Origin: Streptosporangium subroseum
GTDB taxonomy: Bacteria; Actinomycetota; Actinomycetes; Streptosporangiales; Streptosporangiaceae
DNA length: 58,154 bases
Direction of reading: 5' to 3'
NCBI RefSeq assembly: GCF_900188345.1
Contig: NZ_FZOD01000062.1
Coordinates: 1-58,154 of the forward strand
The notes beneath the pieces are model-generated. The model ran no database searches and was not told the DNA's origin. It saw only the letters and a list, made by a program, of their open reading frames with translations. Every line of letters begins with the position of its first letter. Position 1 is the first letter of the stretch. This document shows positions 40,585 through 48,981 of the stretch, one piece after another. The translations under genes and the position numbers were made by a program.

Positions 40585-41382
40585 ATGTCCCGACGCCTGA
40601 AGACCGTCTTCGCCGCCGTACTGGTCGCCCTGGCCGGCACACTGGCCGCGCAGCCCGCGAACGCGACCGCCACGCACGGCGCCAAGCCCACCGTCGTCCT
40701 CGTTCACGGCGCCTGGGCCGACGCCTCCGGCTGGAACGGAGTCATCGCCCGGCTCACGAGCGATGGTTATCCGGTGCTCGCCCCGGCCAACCCGCTGCGC
40801 GGACTGGCCTCCGACGTCGCCTACCTCAACAGCCTGCTCGCCACTGTGGACGGGCCCGTCGTCCTGGTCGGCCACTCGTACGGCGGCTCGGTCGTGACCA
40901 ACGCCGCGGTCGCCGACCCCGACGTCAAGGCCCTCGTGTACGTCTCGGCCGTCATCCCCGACCAGGGCGAGAGCGTCTTCGACCTGTCCACCAAGTACGC
41001 AGGCAGCAAGATCGGCGATAACACGATCAAGACCGTGCCCCTGGCCTCCGGCGACGCCGATGTCTACGTCAAAACCGAGAACTTCGCCGACATCTTCTCC
41101 GCCGACCTGCCCCGCTCCACCAGCGCGCTTCTCGCCGCCACCCAGCGGCCGATCACCTACGGCGCGCTGACCGAGCCCTCTGGCACGCCCGCCTGGAAGA
41201 CCATTCCGTCCTGGGCGCTGATCCCCCGCGACGACCAGGTCATCCCGCTGCAGGCCCAGCGCTTCATGACCGCCCGCGCCAAGTCCCGCACGGTCGAGGT
41301 CTCGGGCGCGCACGCCATCCTGATCTCCAAGCCCGGCAAGGTCACCGAGCTCATCGAGACCGCCGCCCGCGCGACCAACTGA
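40585..41382 (+). CDS. Secreted alpha/beta hydrolase (EstC-like)
   Basis: A 265-residue hydrolase with a signal peptide (MSRRLKTVFAAVLVALAGTL, cleavage near AQPANATA). The triad is present: VLVHGAWADASGW, VGHSYGG, PRDDQVIP and SGAHAI. GAAGGACTCCCGCA precedes ATG 40585. It is the tandem paralogue of the gene at 39068, separated by whiB, and is followed by a strong hairpin terminator. No accessory secretion or lipid gene adjoins. Substrate unknown; members of this group are generally annotated as esterases. Confidence 0.9.
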   Translation: MSRRLKTVFAAVLVALAGTLAAQPANATATHGAKPTVVLVHGAWADASGWNGVIARLTSDGYPVLAPANPLRGLASDVAYLNSLLATVDGPVVLVGHSYGGSVVTNAAVADPDVKALVYVSAVIPDQGESVFDLSTKYAGSKIGDNTIKTVPLASGDADVYVKTENFADIFSADLPRSTSALLAATQRPITYGALTEPSGTPAWKTIPSWALIPRDDQVIPLQAQRFMTARAKSRTVEVSGAHAILISKPGKVTELIETAARATN

Positions 41383-41393
41383 TCGTTTTTCTG

Positions 41394-41423
41394 TGGCCGG
41401 CTCCCTTTTACGGGGGCCGGCCA
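41394..41423 (+). terminator. Terminator hairpin
   Basis: TGGCCGGCTCCC (41394-41405), loop TTTTAC, then GGGGGCCGGCCA (41412-41423): a 12-bp stem with one G-T pair, 12 bp after the hydrolase stop. Confidence 0.8.
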
Positions 41424-42390
41424 ATCCGCGTTCACCGACCTCGGCGCCGTCAGCGGGCGAGCCACGGCGGCCGGAAGGCTCCGGATCCACCGGGTGCATC
41501 CCAGGTTCCAGAAACGCGGGCGGCAGTTCATGACCGCGCTTCTGAGGAAATCGCAGATCGGGAATGATCGGGAAAGGGACTCCGGAGTCGGGAGCGCACG
41601 GAACCTTGCGGGGGGCACCAATGCTCAACCGGAGGAAATTCTGACAACGGCCTGCGGAAACGCGGGCCGTTCGCGTTTCCGGGAACGTCGCCGTTCGTGT
41701 GGCGGGGGCGTCGATTCCGTCGGCGGCCGGCGCGAGGCGGGATGAGCGTGAGGGCCGTCCGGGCGGCTCGGAATCTCCCGATCCATATCCGTGTCTCTGC
41801 CCGTCGGCGGCTTCCGCGGAGGTTTATTTTTCTTTCTGGCGTTGAATAAGGTTATTGTGGCTGATTTTCAATTGTTGGCCTGGCAGTGCTTTCATCGGCG
41901 TTCAACCGTGCGTTTTCAGGTACGGTATTCCCGTCCTGCTGTGAGGGCGACAGGTCCTGGTCGGTGACCTGCCGTGGCCTCATTCGCCTCGCACCCGTGG
42001 TGCCCTTCCATCCGGTGCCGCCGCAGGACGTCGCCGCGCCGGGCAATCTGGAAAAAAGGGACTAAACGGGTTAAATCCACCCGTCGTCTTCCTTCTCGTA
42101 TCCACACATCCTTCCTTTCTTGCCTTCCATTCTGACGCCGCCCCTCGCCGCACGGCCCATGCGACAAATCCGACATTAAATATATTTCACAGCAAAACAG
42201 CCAATAAGGGTCCAACAACCTCAATAAAGAGATAAGGAGACAGCAAAAGCTGTCGACCTCCGTTTGTCACATGACTTCAGAGGAAACTACGACAAGCAGG
42301 GACGATCCATCAGTGGTCATCTCCAGCAATTTCCAAGGAAATCTGGAAAATGTCGAAATCGGGGCAACTGATCCTCAGGGAGAAAATGCA
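41424..42390. other. Long AT-richer intergenic region
   Basis: About 970 bp without a supported gene. From about 41820 it is clearly AT-richer than its surroundings, with GAATAAGGTTATTG-like and AAATATATTTC tracts. A small hairpin GACAGC-AAAA-GCTGTC is at 42239-42254. In-frame codons upstream of 42391 (from ATG 42271) have no ribosome site. It is probably a long promoter/5' region or horizontally acquired DNA. Confidence 0.5.
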
Positions 42391-42786
42391 ATGCCCAACG
42401 TCAAAAGTGTCATCGCAGGGCTCGCGCTGAGCACGGCCCTTGCCGGCGGAGTCGTGAGCCTGGGCGCCGCGACCACCGCCGCCAACGCCGGCACCGCCGG
42501 TGCCACCGCAGGTGCGAGCGTCATCAACTGCGGCGGCGGCGGCGGCTGGCGCCGCGGTTGCTGCCACCGCAGCTGCTGCCGCAGCCACCACGACTTCTAT
42601 GAGCGCCGCAACCACCGGAGGTTCCACCTCAACGTGAACCTCAACAACAACAACGTCAACGGTGCACGCGACGACGTCAACAACACCAACAACAACAACA
42701 ACGTCTCGGCCGACGGGGACGGAGGCCACGAAGACGGTGGTGGCCGCCACCACCACCACGGCGGTGGCTGCGGCGGCGGCTGCTAA
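42391..42786 (+). CDS. Secreted low-complexity Cys/His/Gly/Asn-rich protein
   Basis: A 131-residue protein from ATG 42391 with CAGGGAG 8 bases upstream. Residues 1-34 are a signal peptide (VIAGLALSTALAGGVVSLGA). The mature part has INCGGGGGWRRGCCHRSCCR with five Cys, HH and HRR patches, two Asn-rich tracts (LNVNLNNNNVN and VNNTNNNNNV), an acidic DGDGGHEDGGG stretch and ends RHHHHGGGCGGGC: seven Cys and many His in about 97 residues. That suggests extracellular metal binding or a cross-linked surface protein; no family is recognised. The signal peptide resembles those of small secreted proteins in Streptosporangiaceae. A 12-bp hairpin follows. Confidence 0.75.
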   Translation: MPNVKSVIAGLALSTALAGGVVSLGAATTAANAGTAGATAGASVINCGGGGGWRRGCCHRSCCRSHHDFYERRNHRRFHLNVNLNNNNVNGARDDVNNTNNNNNVSADGDGGHEDGGGRHHHHGGGCGGGC

Positions 42787-42848
42787 GTAAGGATCATTTT
42801 CCAGTCCGGACGTGGCATGTGGTCGAAGCACGTTGACCACATGTGACA

Positions 42849-42962
42849 GGACCCGGAGTTGCGAAGAACTCCGGGTCCGCGACGGAGGGGAAGAGTGCCC
42901 GTGTTCGCCCGTGGCCAGGGATCTTCATAAAAATCCCTGGTCACATCGGGGGACACGGGCAC
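42849..42962. terminator. Two strong hairpins between convergent genes
   Basis: GGACCCGGAGTT (42849-42860) pairs perfectly with 42867-42878. A second, 68-nt structure has GTGCCCGTGT (42895-42904) with ACACGGGCAC (42953-42962) and an inner CCAGGGAT/ATCCCTGG stem. They end the secreted-protein transcript and the opposing regulator transcript. Confidence 0.8.
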
Positions 42963-43002
42963 TCAGAATGAGGTCCCACATCGGACGGAGAACTTCTCCG
43001 GG

Positions 43003-43866
43003 TCATCCGTTCACCATGCGGAGCGCCCCGGGCCGGCGACCGGTGAGGCGGTCGAGGGCGGTGGACGTGGCCGTGTCGGCGGGGAGATAGACGATCAGCC
43101 GCTGATCGTCCGCGGAGGGTAGTTCGAGGGTTTCGTAGGCCAGGCGCAGTTCGCCTGCCTCCGGATGCGTCAGCCGTTCGAATCCCGTGGGTCTGGAGGA
43201 ACTGGCCGCCGGCTTCATCCGGTCGCTGAAGGGGGCGCCGGCGGTGGCGGTCAGCTCGGCGGTCAGTTCCGCCAGGTGAGGGTCGGCGCCGAAGGATCCG
43301 GATCTGAGGGCGGCGATCCGGGCATCGGCGATGCGGTCCCAGTCGGGGTAGGCGATCTTGGCCCGCGGGTCGGTGAAGACGAACCGGACAAGGTTGGGGA
43401 ACCGGGCGTCCAGGAGGCCGAGGGGGGCGGTCAGCCGCTCGTAGCCGACGGTGAAGGCGAGGACGTCGGTCAGCCGGTTGAGCAGGACGGCGGGGGCGGG
43501 CTCCAGCCGGTCGAGCAACGCCTGGACGGTGGGGCGAACCTCGCGGGCCGGAGGCTCGGAGTCGGCTCCCGTACAGGGGAAGGGATAGCCGCTGGACGCC
43601 TTGGCGGCGAAGCGCAGGTAGACGCGCTCGTCGTTGGGCAGGCGGAGCGCGTCGGCGAGCGCGTTGAGTATCTGGGGGGACGGGTGGCGGTCGCGCCCCT
43701 GCTCAAGCCGGGTGAGGTATTCGACGCTGATCCCGGCGAGCGTGGCCAGCTCGGCCCTTCGCAGGCCGGGGGTGCGGCGTCGCGGACCGGTGGGGAGACC
43801 GACGTCGGCAGGGGTGACGGATTCCCGCCGTGCACGGATGAATGCGGCCAGCTCGTTGTCACTCAC
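43003..43866 (-). CDS. XRE-family regulator with MmyB-like ligand domain
   Basis: A 287-residue regulator. The HTH (about residues 5-75) is typical: FIRARRESVTPADVGLP, RRRTPGLRRAELATLAGISV, YLTRLEQGRDRHPS. The remainder is the MmyB-like PAS-type domain (LNRLTDVLAFTVGYERLTAP, FVFTDPRAKIAYPDWDRIA), proposed to bind a fatty acid or similar ligand. GGAGGT directly abuts the GTG 43866 start. It is divergent from the FMN reductase at 43968 with a 101-bp gap, a frequent pairing in which the regulator controls the neighbouring oxidoreductase. Common in Streptomyces-like genomes. Confidence 0.92.
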   Translation of the reverse strand: MSDNELAAFIRARRESVTPADVGLPTGPRRRTPGLRRAELATLAGISVEYLTRLEQGRDRHPSPQILNALADALRLPNDERVYLRFAAKASSGYPFPCTGADSEPPAREVRPTVQALLDRLEPAPAVLLNRLTDVLAFTVGYERLTAPLGLLDARFPNLVRFVFTDPRAKIAYPDWDRIADARIAALRSGSFGADPHLAELTAELTATAGAPFSDRMKPAASSSRPTGFERLTHPEAGELRLAYETLELPSADDQRLIVYLPADTATSTALDRLTGRRPGALRMVNG

Positions 43867-43967
43867 ACCTCCGAATGTAGCGACCGGGGCCGTATGGATC
43901 GTGGCCCTGCCGGGGCCAGTCTTGACGCGGTCTCCCTACGCGGCGCCCGGCTCGGCAGATTGAGGGC

Positions 43968-44576
43968 ATGACATCGCATGCAACGACCCGAACCCCTCTC
44001 CGTATCGCAGTGATCATCAGCAGTGTCCGCGAAGGCCGGTTCGCGCCGGTCGTCACCGACTGGTTCGTCTCGCGGGCGGAGACGCACGGCGGCTTCGAGA
44101 TCGACGTGATCGACCTGGCCTCGGTGAACCTGCCCATGGCGCTCCCGTCCCGCGACGGAGCCCCGTCCCCGGAGGCGGCCGCGGCGCTCGAGGCCGTCAG
44201 CCCGCGGCTGGAGGTGGCGGACGCCTTCGTGGTGGTGACCCCGGAGTACAACCACAGCTACCCGGCGTCCCTCAAGAACGTGATCGACTGGCACTTCACC
44301 CAGTGGCAGGCCAAACCCGTCGCCTTCGTCGCGTACGGCAGCGTCTCCGGTGGTCTTCGCGCGGTCGAGCACCTCCGTCACGTCTTCGCCGAACTGCACG
44401 CGGTCGCCATCCGTGACACGGTCAGCTTCCACGGCGCCTGGATCCAGTTCGAGGAGGACGGACGCCCCAAGGACCCGGAGACCGTCAACGCCGCCGCCAA
44501 GACCATGCTCGACCAGCTGACCTGGTGGGCCCAGAGCCTTCGTGAGGCCCGCGAGAGGCGCCCGTACCAGGTCTGA
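43968..44576 (+). CDS. NAD(P)H-dependent FMN reductase-type flavoprotein
   Basis: A 202-residue flavodoxin-fold reductase. The FMN phosphate loop is IISSVREGRFAP, the conserved VVVTPEYNHSYPASLKNVID strand-loop binds the isoalloxazine, and AYGSVSGGLRAVEHLR completes the site. Members transfer electrons from NAD(P)H to FMN, quinones or azo compounds. ATG 43968 follows GAGGGC. It is divergent from the MmyB-like regulator and probably under its control. No partner monooxygenase is adjacent, so it may act in detoxification of quinones or electrophiles. Confidence 0.92.
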   Translation: MTSHATTRTPLRIAVIISSVREGRFAPVVTDWFVSRAETHGGFEIDVIDLASVNLPMALPSRDGAPSPEAAAALEAVSPRLEVADAFVVVTPEYNHSYPASLKNVIDWHFTQWQAKPVAFVAYGSVSGGLRAVEHLRHVFAELHAVAIRDTVSFHGAWIQFEEDGRPKDPETVNAAAKTMLDQLTWWAQSLREARERRPYQV

Positions 44577-44726
44577 AGCCCGCTGCCCGGTGCCTCTGCC
44601 ACCCGCGGTGTCTCGCCGGTATCGGTGCCGCCGGCGAGCGCTCCGGCGAGGGCTGCTTCCCAAGCTCACGCAGGTATCGGCCAGACTGTGACCTCAGTGC
44701 AATTTTCAACTCAGGGGTCATTCATC

Positions 44727-45704
44727 ATGGAACAACGCGAACTCGGCCGGACCGGACGGAACGTCGGGGTCATCGGTCTGGGTGCCTGGCAGCTGGGTGC
44801 CGACTGGGGAGACGTGAGCGAGGACGATGCGCTCGCCACGCTGACCGCCGCCGTCGACGCGGGTGTCACCTTCATCGACACCGCGGACGTGTACGGCGAC
44901 GGCCGTAGCGAGCAGATCGTCGCAAAACTCATCAAGGAGCGCCCGGGACTGACCGTCGCCACGAAGATGGGCAGGCGCGTCGCCCAGGAACCGTCGGCGT
45001 ACACGCTCGACAACTTCCGGAAGTGGAACGACCGCTCACGCGCCAACCTGGGGGTCGACACCCTCGACCTCGTCCAGCTGCACTGCCCGCCCACGCCCGT
45101 CTACTCCACCGACGCGGTGTTCGACGCGCTCGACACCATGGTCGAAGAGGGCCGTCTCGCCGCCTACGGTGTGAGCGTCGAGACCTGTGAGGAGGCCCTT
45201 ACCGCGATCGCCCGCCCGAACGTGGCCAGCGTGCAGATCATCCTCAACGCCCTCCGGCTCAAGCCGCTCGAGCAGGTGCTTCCCGCCGCGCAGAAGGCCG
45301 GGGTCGGCATCATCGCCCGCGTCCCGCTGGCCAGCGGCCTGCTGTCCGGCAAGTACGACGAGCACACCTCCTTCGGGCAGGACGATCATCGTAACTTCAA
45401 CCGGCACGGCGAGTCCTTCGACGTCGGCGAGACCTTCTCCGGGGTGGAGTACGGCACCGGCCTCCAGGCCGTGCGCAGGCTCCAGCAGTTCGTGCCCGAG
45501 GGGATGACCACGGCACAGTTCGCGCTGCGCTGGATCATCGACCAGCCCGGCGTCAGCGTGGTGATCCCCGGAGCGCGCAACGCCGTTCAGGCTCGGGCCA
45601 ACGCCGCCGCGGCCGAGGCCGCCCCTCTGACGGCGGAGGCCCTGGCCGGAGTGATGGGCGTCTACGACGAGCTCATCCGCCCGCAGGTCCACCACCGCTG
45701 GTAG
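44727..45704 (+). CDS. Aldo/keto reductase
   Basis: A 325-residue aldo/keto reductase with the full tetrad: Asp and Tyr in FIDTADVYG, Lys in VATKMG and His in LVQLHCPP. The NADP-binding C-terminus GVSVVIPGARNAVQARAN is normal. Loop A (FGQDDHRNFNRHGESFDVGE) resembles AKRs acting on sugars or small carbonyls. The start is ATG 44727 (CAGGGG upstream); an in-frame extension to 44625 is not conserved. It stands alone between the FMN reductase and the MBL-fold gene. Unlike the AKR at 5660, this one appears catalytically complete. Confidence 0.93.
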   Translation: MEQRELGRTGRNVGVIGLGAWQLGADWGDVSEDDALATLTAAVDAGVTFIDTADVYGDGRSEQIVAKLIKERPGLTVATKMGRRVAQEPSAYTLDNFRKWNDRSRANLGVDTLDLVQLHCPPTPVYSTDAVFDALDTMVEEGRLAAYGVSVETCEEALTAIARPNVASVQIILNALRLKPLEQVLPAAQKAGVGIIARVPLASGLLSGKYDEHTSFGQDDHRNFNRHGESFDVGETFSGVEYGTGLQAVRRLQQFVPEGMTTAQFALRWIIDQPGVSVVIPGARNAVQARANAAAAEAAPLTAEALAGVMGVYDELIRPQVHHRW

Positions 45705-45939
45705 GAAAAGCCGACGATCCGCTGCGGCTCCCGGCGGACATCCCGGTGCCGGCCTGGGGGGTCGGCACCGGGCCCCGGGGGCCTCGTCGCCGTATGAGAT
45801 CGTGAACGCCTTCTTTTCCGCATTGGCCGGGGTCAGGCCGAATCCGATATCGCCGTCATGAAACCCTGTAAGGAAGGAGGAGCCCGAAAGGGCGACCGGG
45901 ATTGTCGGGCGGCGGTGCCGTACCGGATGGAGGCCCATT

Positions 45940-46770
45940 GTGAATGATCTCAACGAATCCGGTGTTTTTTTCATCGGCAATGCCACCATGCTGATCCGCT
46001 ATCACGGGTTCACTCTGCTCACCGATCCCAACTTTCTCCATCGTGGACAGCGGGCCTATCTCGGCTACGGTCTGAGCTCCCGGCGCCGGACCGACCCGGC
46101 GATCGAGATCGACCGGCTGCCACCCCTCGACGCCGTGGTGCTGTCACACATGCACGGTGACCACTGGGACCGGGTGGCGCGCCGCGGCCTGAACAGGACA
46201 CTGCCGATCATGACCACGGTCCAGGCGGCGCGACGGCTCTGGGCCCAGGGGTTCGGCGCGGCCGTGGGAATGGACACCTGGGAGGACCGGCTGTTCGAGC
46301 GGGACGGCCACACGCTGCGGATCACTTCTCTGCCCGGCCGCCACGCGCCGAGGCAGGCACGGGCGCTGCTGCCCCCGGTGATGGGCAGCATGCTGGAGTT
46401 CGGCCGCGACGGCGGTCACATCGACCTGCGCCTGTACATATCCGGTGACACGCTGATGGACGGCTCCCTGACCGAGATCCCCGAGCGGTTCCCCGACATC
46501 GACCTGGGCATCGTTCACCTGGGAGGCACCAGGCTCCTCGGCCTGCTGATGGTGACCATGGACGGCAGGCAGGGGGCCGAGTGGCTCTCCCTCATCCGGC
46601 CCCGGCGCGCCATGCCCGTGCACTACGACGACTACGAGGCGTTCACCTCGCCGTTGGAGGACTTCCGGCGCGAGGTCGAGCGCATCGGCATGTCCGACCG
46701 CGTGCACTACGTCGGGCGGGGAGAGACGCACCCGCTGCCCGTACGGCCCGCGAGAGGCGATTCCCGCTGA
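45940..46770 (+). CDS. MBL-fold metallo-hydrolase (UlaG-like)
   Basis: A 276-residue metallo-beta-lactamase-fold protein. The start GVFFIGNATMLIRYHGFTLL is typical of UlaG/NAPE-PLD-like hydrolases, SHMHGDHWD provides the HxHxDH dinuclear metal site, LPGRHAP and ISGDTLMD supply further His and Asp ligands, and MPVHYDDYEAF is the last His strand. Members hydrolyse phosphodiesters, lactones or related bonds; the substrate is not deducible. GGATGGAGGCCCATT precedes GTG 45940. A 70-bp tandem repeat starts inside its last codons. Confidence 0.9.
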   Translation: MNDLNESGVFFIGNATMLIRYHGFTLLTDPNFLHRGQRAYLGYGLSSRRRTDPAIEIDRLPPLDAVVLSHMHGDHWDRVARRGLNRTLPIMTTVQAARRLWAQGFGAAVGMDTWEDRLFERDGHTLRITSLPGRHAPRQARALLPPVMGSMLEFGRDGGHIDLRLYISGDTLMDGSLTEIPERFPDIDLGIVHLGGTRLLGLLMVTMDGRQGAEWLSLIRPRRAMPVHYDDYEAFTSPLEDFRREVERIGMSDRVHYVGRGETHPLPVRPARGDSR

Positions 46771-46901
46771 CACGGGGTCCGTTGGAGCGGCAGCACCGAG
46801 AGACGGCATCGAGCGACGGATTTACTTCAACTCCCGCTGACACGGGGCGCATTGGAGTGAAAGAGCCAAGAGACGGCATTGAGCGACGGCCTTATTTCAA
46901 C
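46762..46901 (+). repeat. Tandem repeat, 2 x 70 bp, overlapping a stop codon
   Basis: TCCCGCTGACACGGGG at 46762 recurs at 46832, and most of the unit (including AGAGACGGCAT and GAGCGACGG, TTCAAC) is conserved between the two copies at about 75%. The first copy includes the stop of the MBL-fold gene. Confidence 0.85.
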
Positions 46902-47111
46902 GGTTCGCCATAAATGATTTTCGCGGAAATGGCCGAGTTAATGAGCGGTGACAACGGGGTACCGCAGTGTCCATCAGCAAAAGCATGCTGACGTGGCTGT
47001 TTTCCCACGGTTGGAGGCCACAGTGGATTCGTGTCGCAACGTATGTGCGCGAGTGAGCAGGGGGAGTGCCGGAGCCGTTCTCGCCGGGGTACGGCTCGTG
47101 AGCGAGGTGCC

Positions 47112-48815
47112 ATGACGACATTCGAGCGGTCTCGTGAGGAGCCGCTGACCTCTCCGCTGGCGCCGCTGACGAGCGGCAAGGGCAGGATCCTGGCGTCGTG
47201 GTTGACGAGCACCGACCACAAGGTGATCGGATACCTCTATCTGATCACGTCGTTCGGGTTCTTCCTGATCGCCGGCCTCATGGCCATGATCATTCGAGCG
47301 GAGCTCCTGCAGCCCGGGATGCAGATCGTCACCCATGAGCAGTACAACCAGCTGTTCACCATGCACGGCACGCTCATGCTGTTGTTGTTCGCCACGCCGC
47401 TGTTCGCCGGCTTCACCAATGTGATCATGCCGCTGCAGATCGGGGCGCCTGACGTGGCGTTTCCCCGGCTCAACATGGTGAGTTACTGGCTATTCCTGTT
47501 CGGCGGCCTCATCGCCCTCACCGGGTTCGCGACCAACGGCGGCGCCGCCGACTTCGGCTGGACGGGATACACCCCGCTGTCCACCTCCACCTTTTCCCCA
47601 CAGCTCGGCGGTGATCTGTGGTGCATGGGTTTGGTGCTGTCCGGACTCGGCACGATCCTCGGTTCGGTCAACTTCATCACCACGATCATCTGCATGCGGG
47701 CCCCCGGCATGACCATGTTCCGCATGCCGATCTTCACCTGGAACGTGCTGCTGACCGGCGTCCTGGTGCTGATGGCCTTCCCGGTGCTCGCCGCCGCGCT
47801 GCTCGCGCTGGAGGCCGACCGCAGGTTCGGCGCGCGCATCTTCGAGCCGCAGAGCGGGGGGCCACTGCTGTGGCAGCACCTGTTCTGGTTCTTCGGCCAT
47901 CCCGAGGTCTATGTCATCGCGCTGCCGTTTTTCGGGATCATCACCGAGGTGATCCCCGTCTTCAGCCGCAAGCCGATCTTCGGCTACATCGGCCTGGTCG
48001 GCGCGACCATCGCGATATCGGGCCTGTCGATGACCGTGTGGGCGCACCACATGTTCGCCACCGGGCGGGTGTTGCTGCCGTTCTTCTCCTTCATGTCGTT
48101 CCTGATCGCGATCCCGACCGGGGTGAAGTTCTTCAACTGGACCGGCACAATGTGGCGAGGACACCTGTCCTTCAAGACGCCGATGATGTTCGCCATCGGG
48201 TTCCTGGTCACCTTCCTGTTCGGTGGTCTGACCGGCGTCATCCTGGCCTCGCCGCCGCTGGACTTCCACGTCCACGACTCCTACTTCGTGGTGGCCCACT
48301 TCCACTACGTGGTCTTCGGCACCGTGGTGTTCGCGATGTTCGCCGGCTTCTACTTCTGGTGGCCCAAGATGACCGGCAAGATGCTGAACGACCGCCTGGG
48401 CAAGTGGCATTTCTGGACGCTGTTCATCGGCTTCCACACCACCTTCCTGATCCATCACCTGCTCGGAGCCATGGGCATGCCACGCCGCTACGCCGACTAC
48501 AGCCCGCTCGACGGCTTCACCGAGCTCAACGTGATCTCCTCGGCGGGCGCGTTCCTGCTCGGCGCCTCCACGCTGCCGTTCCTGTACAACATCTGGCGCA
48601 CCGCGCGTTACGCCCCGCGCGTGACGGTGGACGACCCGTGGGGTTACGGCAACTCGCTGGAGTGGGCCACCTCCTGCCCGCCGCCCCGGCACAACTTCAC
48701 CTTCCTGCCGACCATCCGCTCCGAGAGGCCCGCCTTCGACCTGCACTACCCGAGGGTGGCGGCGCAGGCCCAGCCGCGACAGCTCGACCCGGCCGAGCCC
48801 GGCGAGTCGATCTGA
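47112..48815 (+). CDS. ctaD: Cytochrome c oxidase subunit I
   Basis: A 567-residue aa3-type oxidase subunit I, the membrane protein that reduces O2 and pumps protons. All metal ligands are present: MHGTLM (heme a), GHPEVY (CuB His with cross-linked Tyr), AHHMF (two CuB His) and HFHYV (both hemes). The K-channel PTGVKFFNW and D-channel entry APDVAFPRLN are intact; about 12 membrane spans are evident. ATG 47112 was chosen over an upstream GTG because homologues start near STDHKVIGYLY. Subunits II, III and IV are not nearby, so this is a solitary copy, as often seen for additional ctaD genes in actinomycetes. Confidence 0.96.
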   Translation: MTTFERSREEPLTSPLAPLTSGKGRILASWLTSTDHKVIGYLYLITSFGFFLIAGLMAMIIRAELLQPGMQIVTHEQYNQLFTMHGTLMLLLFATPLFAGFTNVIMPLQIGAPDVAFPRLNMVSYWLFLFGGLIALTGFATNGGAADFGWTGYTPLSTSTFSPQLGGDLWCMGLVLSGLGTILGSVNFITTIICMRAPGMTMFRMPIFTWNVLLTGVLVLMAFPVLAAALLALEADRRFGARIFEPQSGGPLLWQHLFWFFGHPEVYVIALPFFGIITEVIPVFSRKPIFGYIGLVGATIAISGLSMTVWAHHMFATGRVLLPFFSFMSFLIAIPTGVKFFNWTGTMWRGHLSFKTPMMFAIGFLVTFLFGGLTGVILASPPLDFHVHDSYFVVAHFHYVVFGTVVFAMFAGFYFWWPKMTGKMLNDRLGKWHFWTLFIGFHTTFLIHHLLGAMGMPRRYADYSPLDGFTELNVISSAGAFLLGASTLPFLYNIWRTARYAPRVTVDDPWGYGNSLEWATSCPPPRHNFTFLPTIRSERPAFDLHYPRVAAQAQPRQLDPAEPGESI

Positions 48816-48857
48816 CCTCGGCGGCCTGCCCCGACCTCGCCCGGCGCGGGGATCGGA

Positions 48858-48882
48858 CCTCGCCGGGCTCGGCCCGGCGAGG
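48858..48882. terminator. Terminator hairpin between ctaD and the deacetylase gene
   Basis: CCTCGCCGGGC (48858-48868) pairs perfectly with 48872-48882 over a 3-nt loop. A second inverted pair, TACCGCCC/GGGCGGTA, follows near 48927-48954. The genes on both sides converge here. Confidence 0.8.
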
Positions 48883-48981
48883 AGGTCTGGTCGCGTACGG
48901 GCCGCTTCATGACTCACGGGCCCTTTACCGCCCGGGACCCGGGCCGAGGGCGGTACGGGATCGCTCCAGGGCCCGCGCGGC

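Noticed and set aside
42255..42300. TGTCACA before the secreted protein as an ECF41 promoter
   Set aside because: No TGTC or CGTC at the required spacing.
42310..42840. Minus-strand 176-codon Val/Ala-rich frame opposite the secreted protein
   Set aside because: It mirrors the AAC and GGC repeats of the sense gene; the sense strand has a ribosome site and signal peptide.
46762..46901. CRISPR-like repeat-spacer unit (period 70 bp, CCCG-CGGG inner palindrome)
   Set aside because: Only two copies, and the would-be spacers resemble each other; it is an imperfect tandem duplication with no cas genes nearby.
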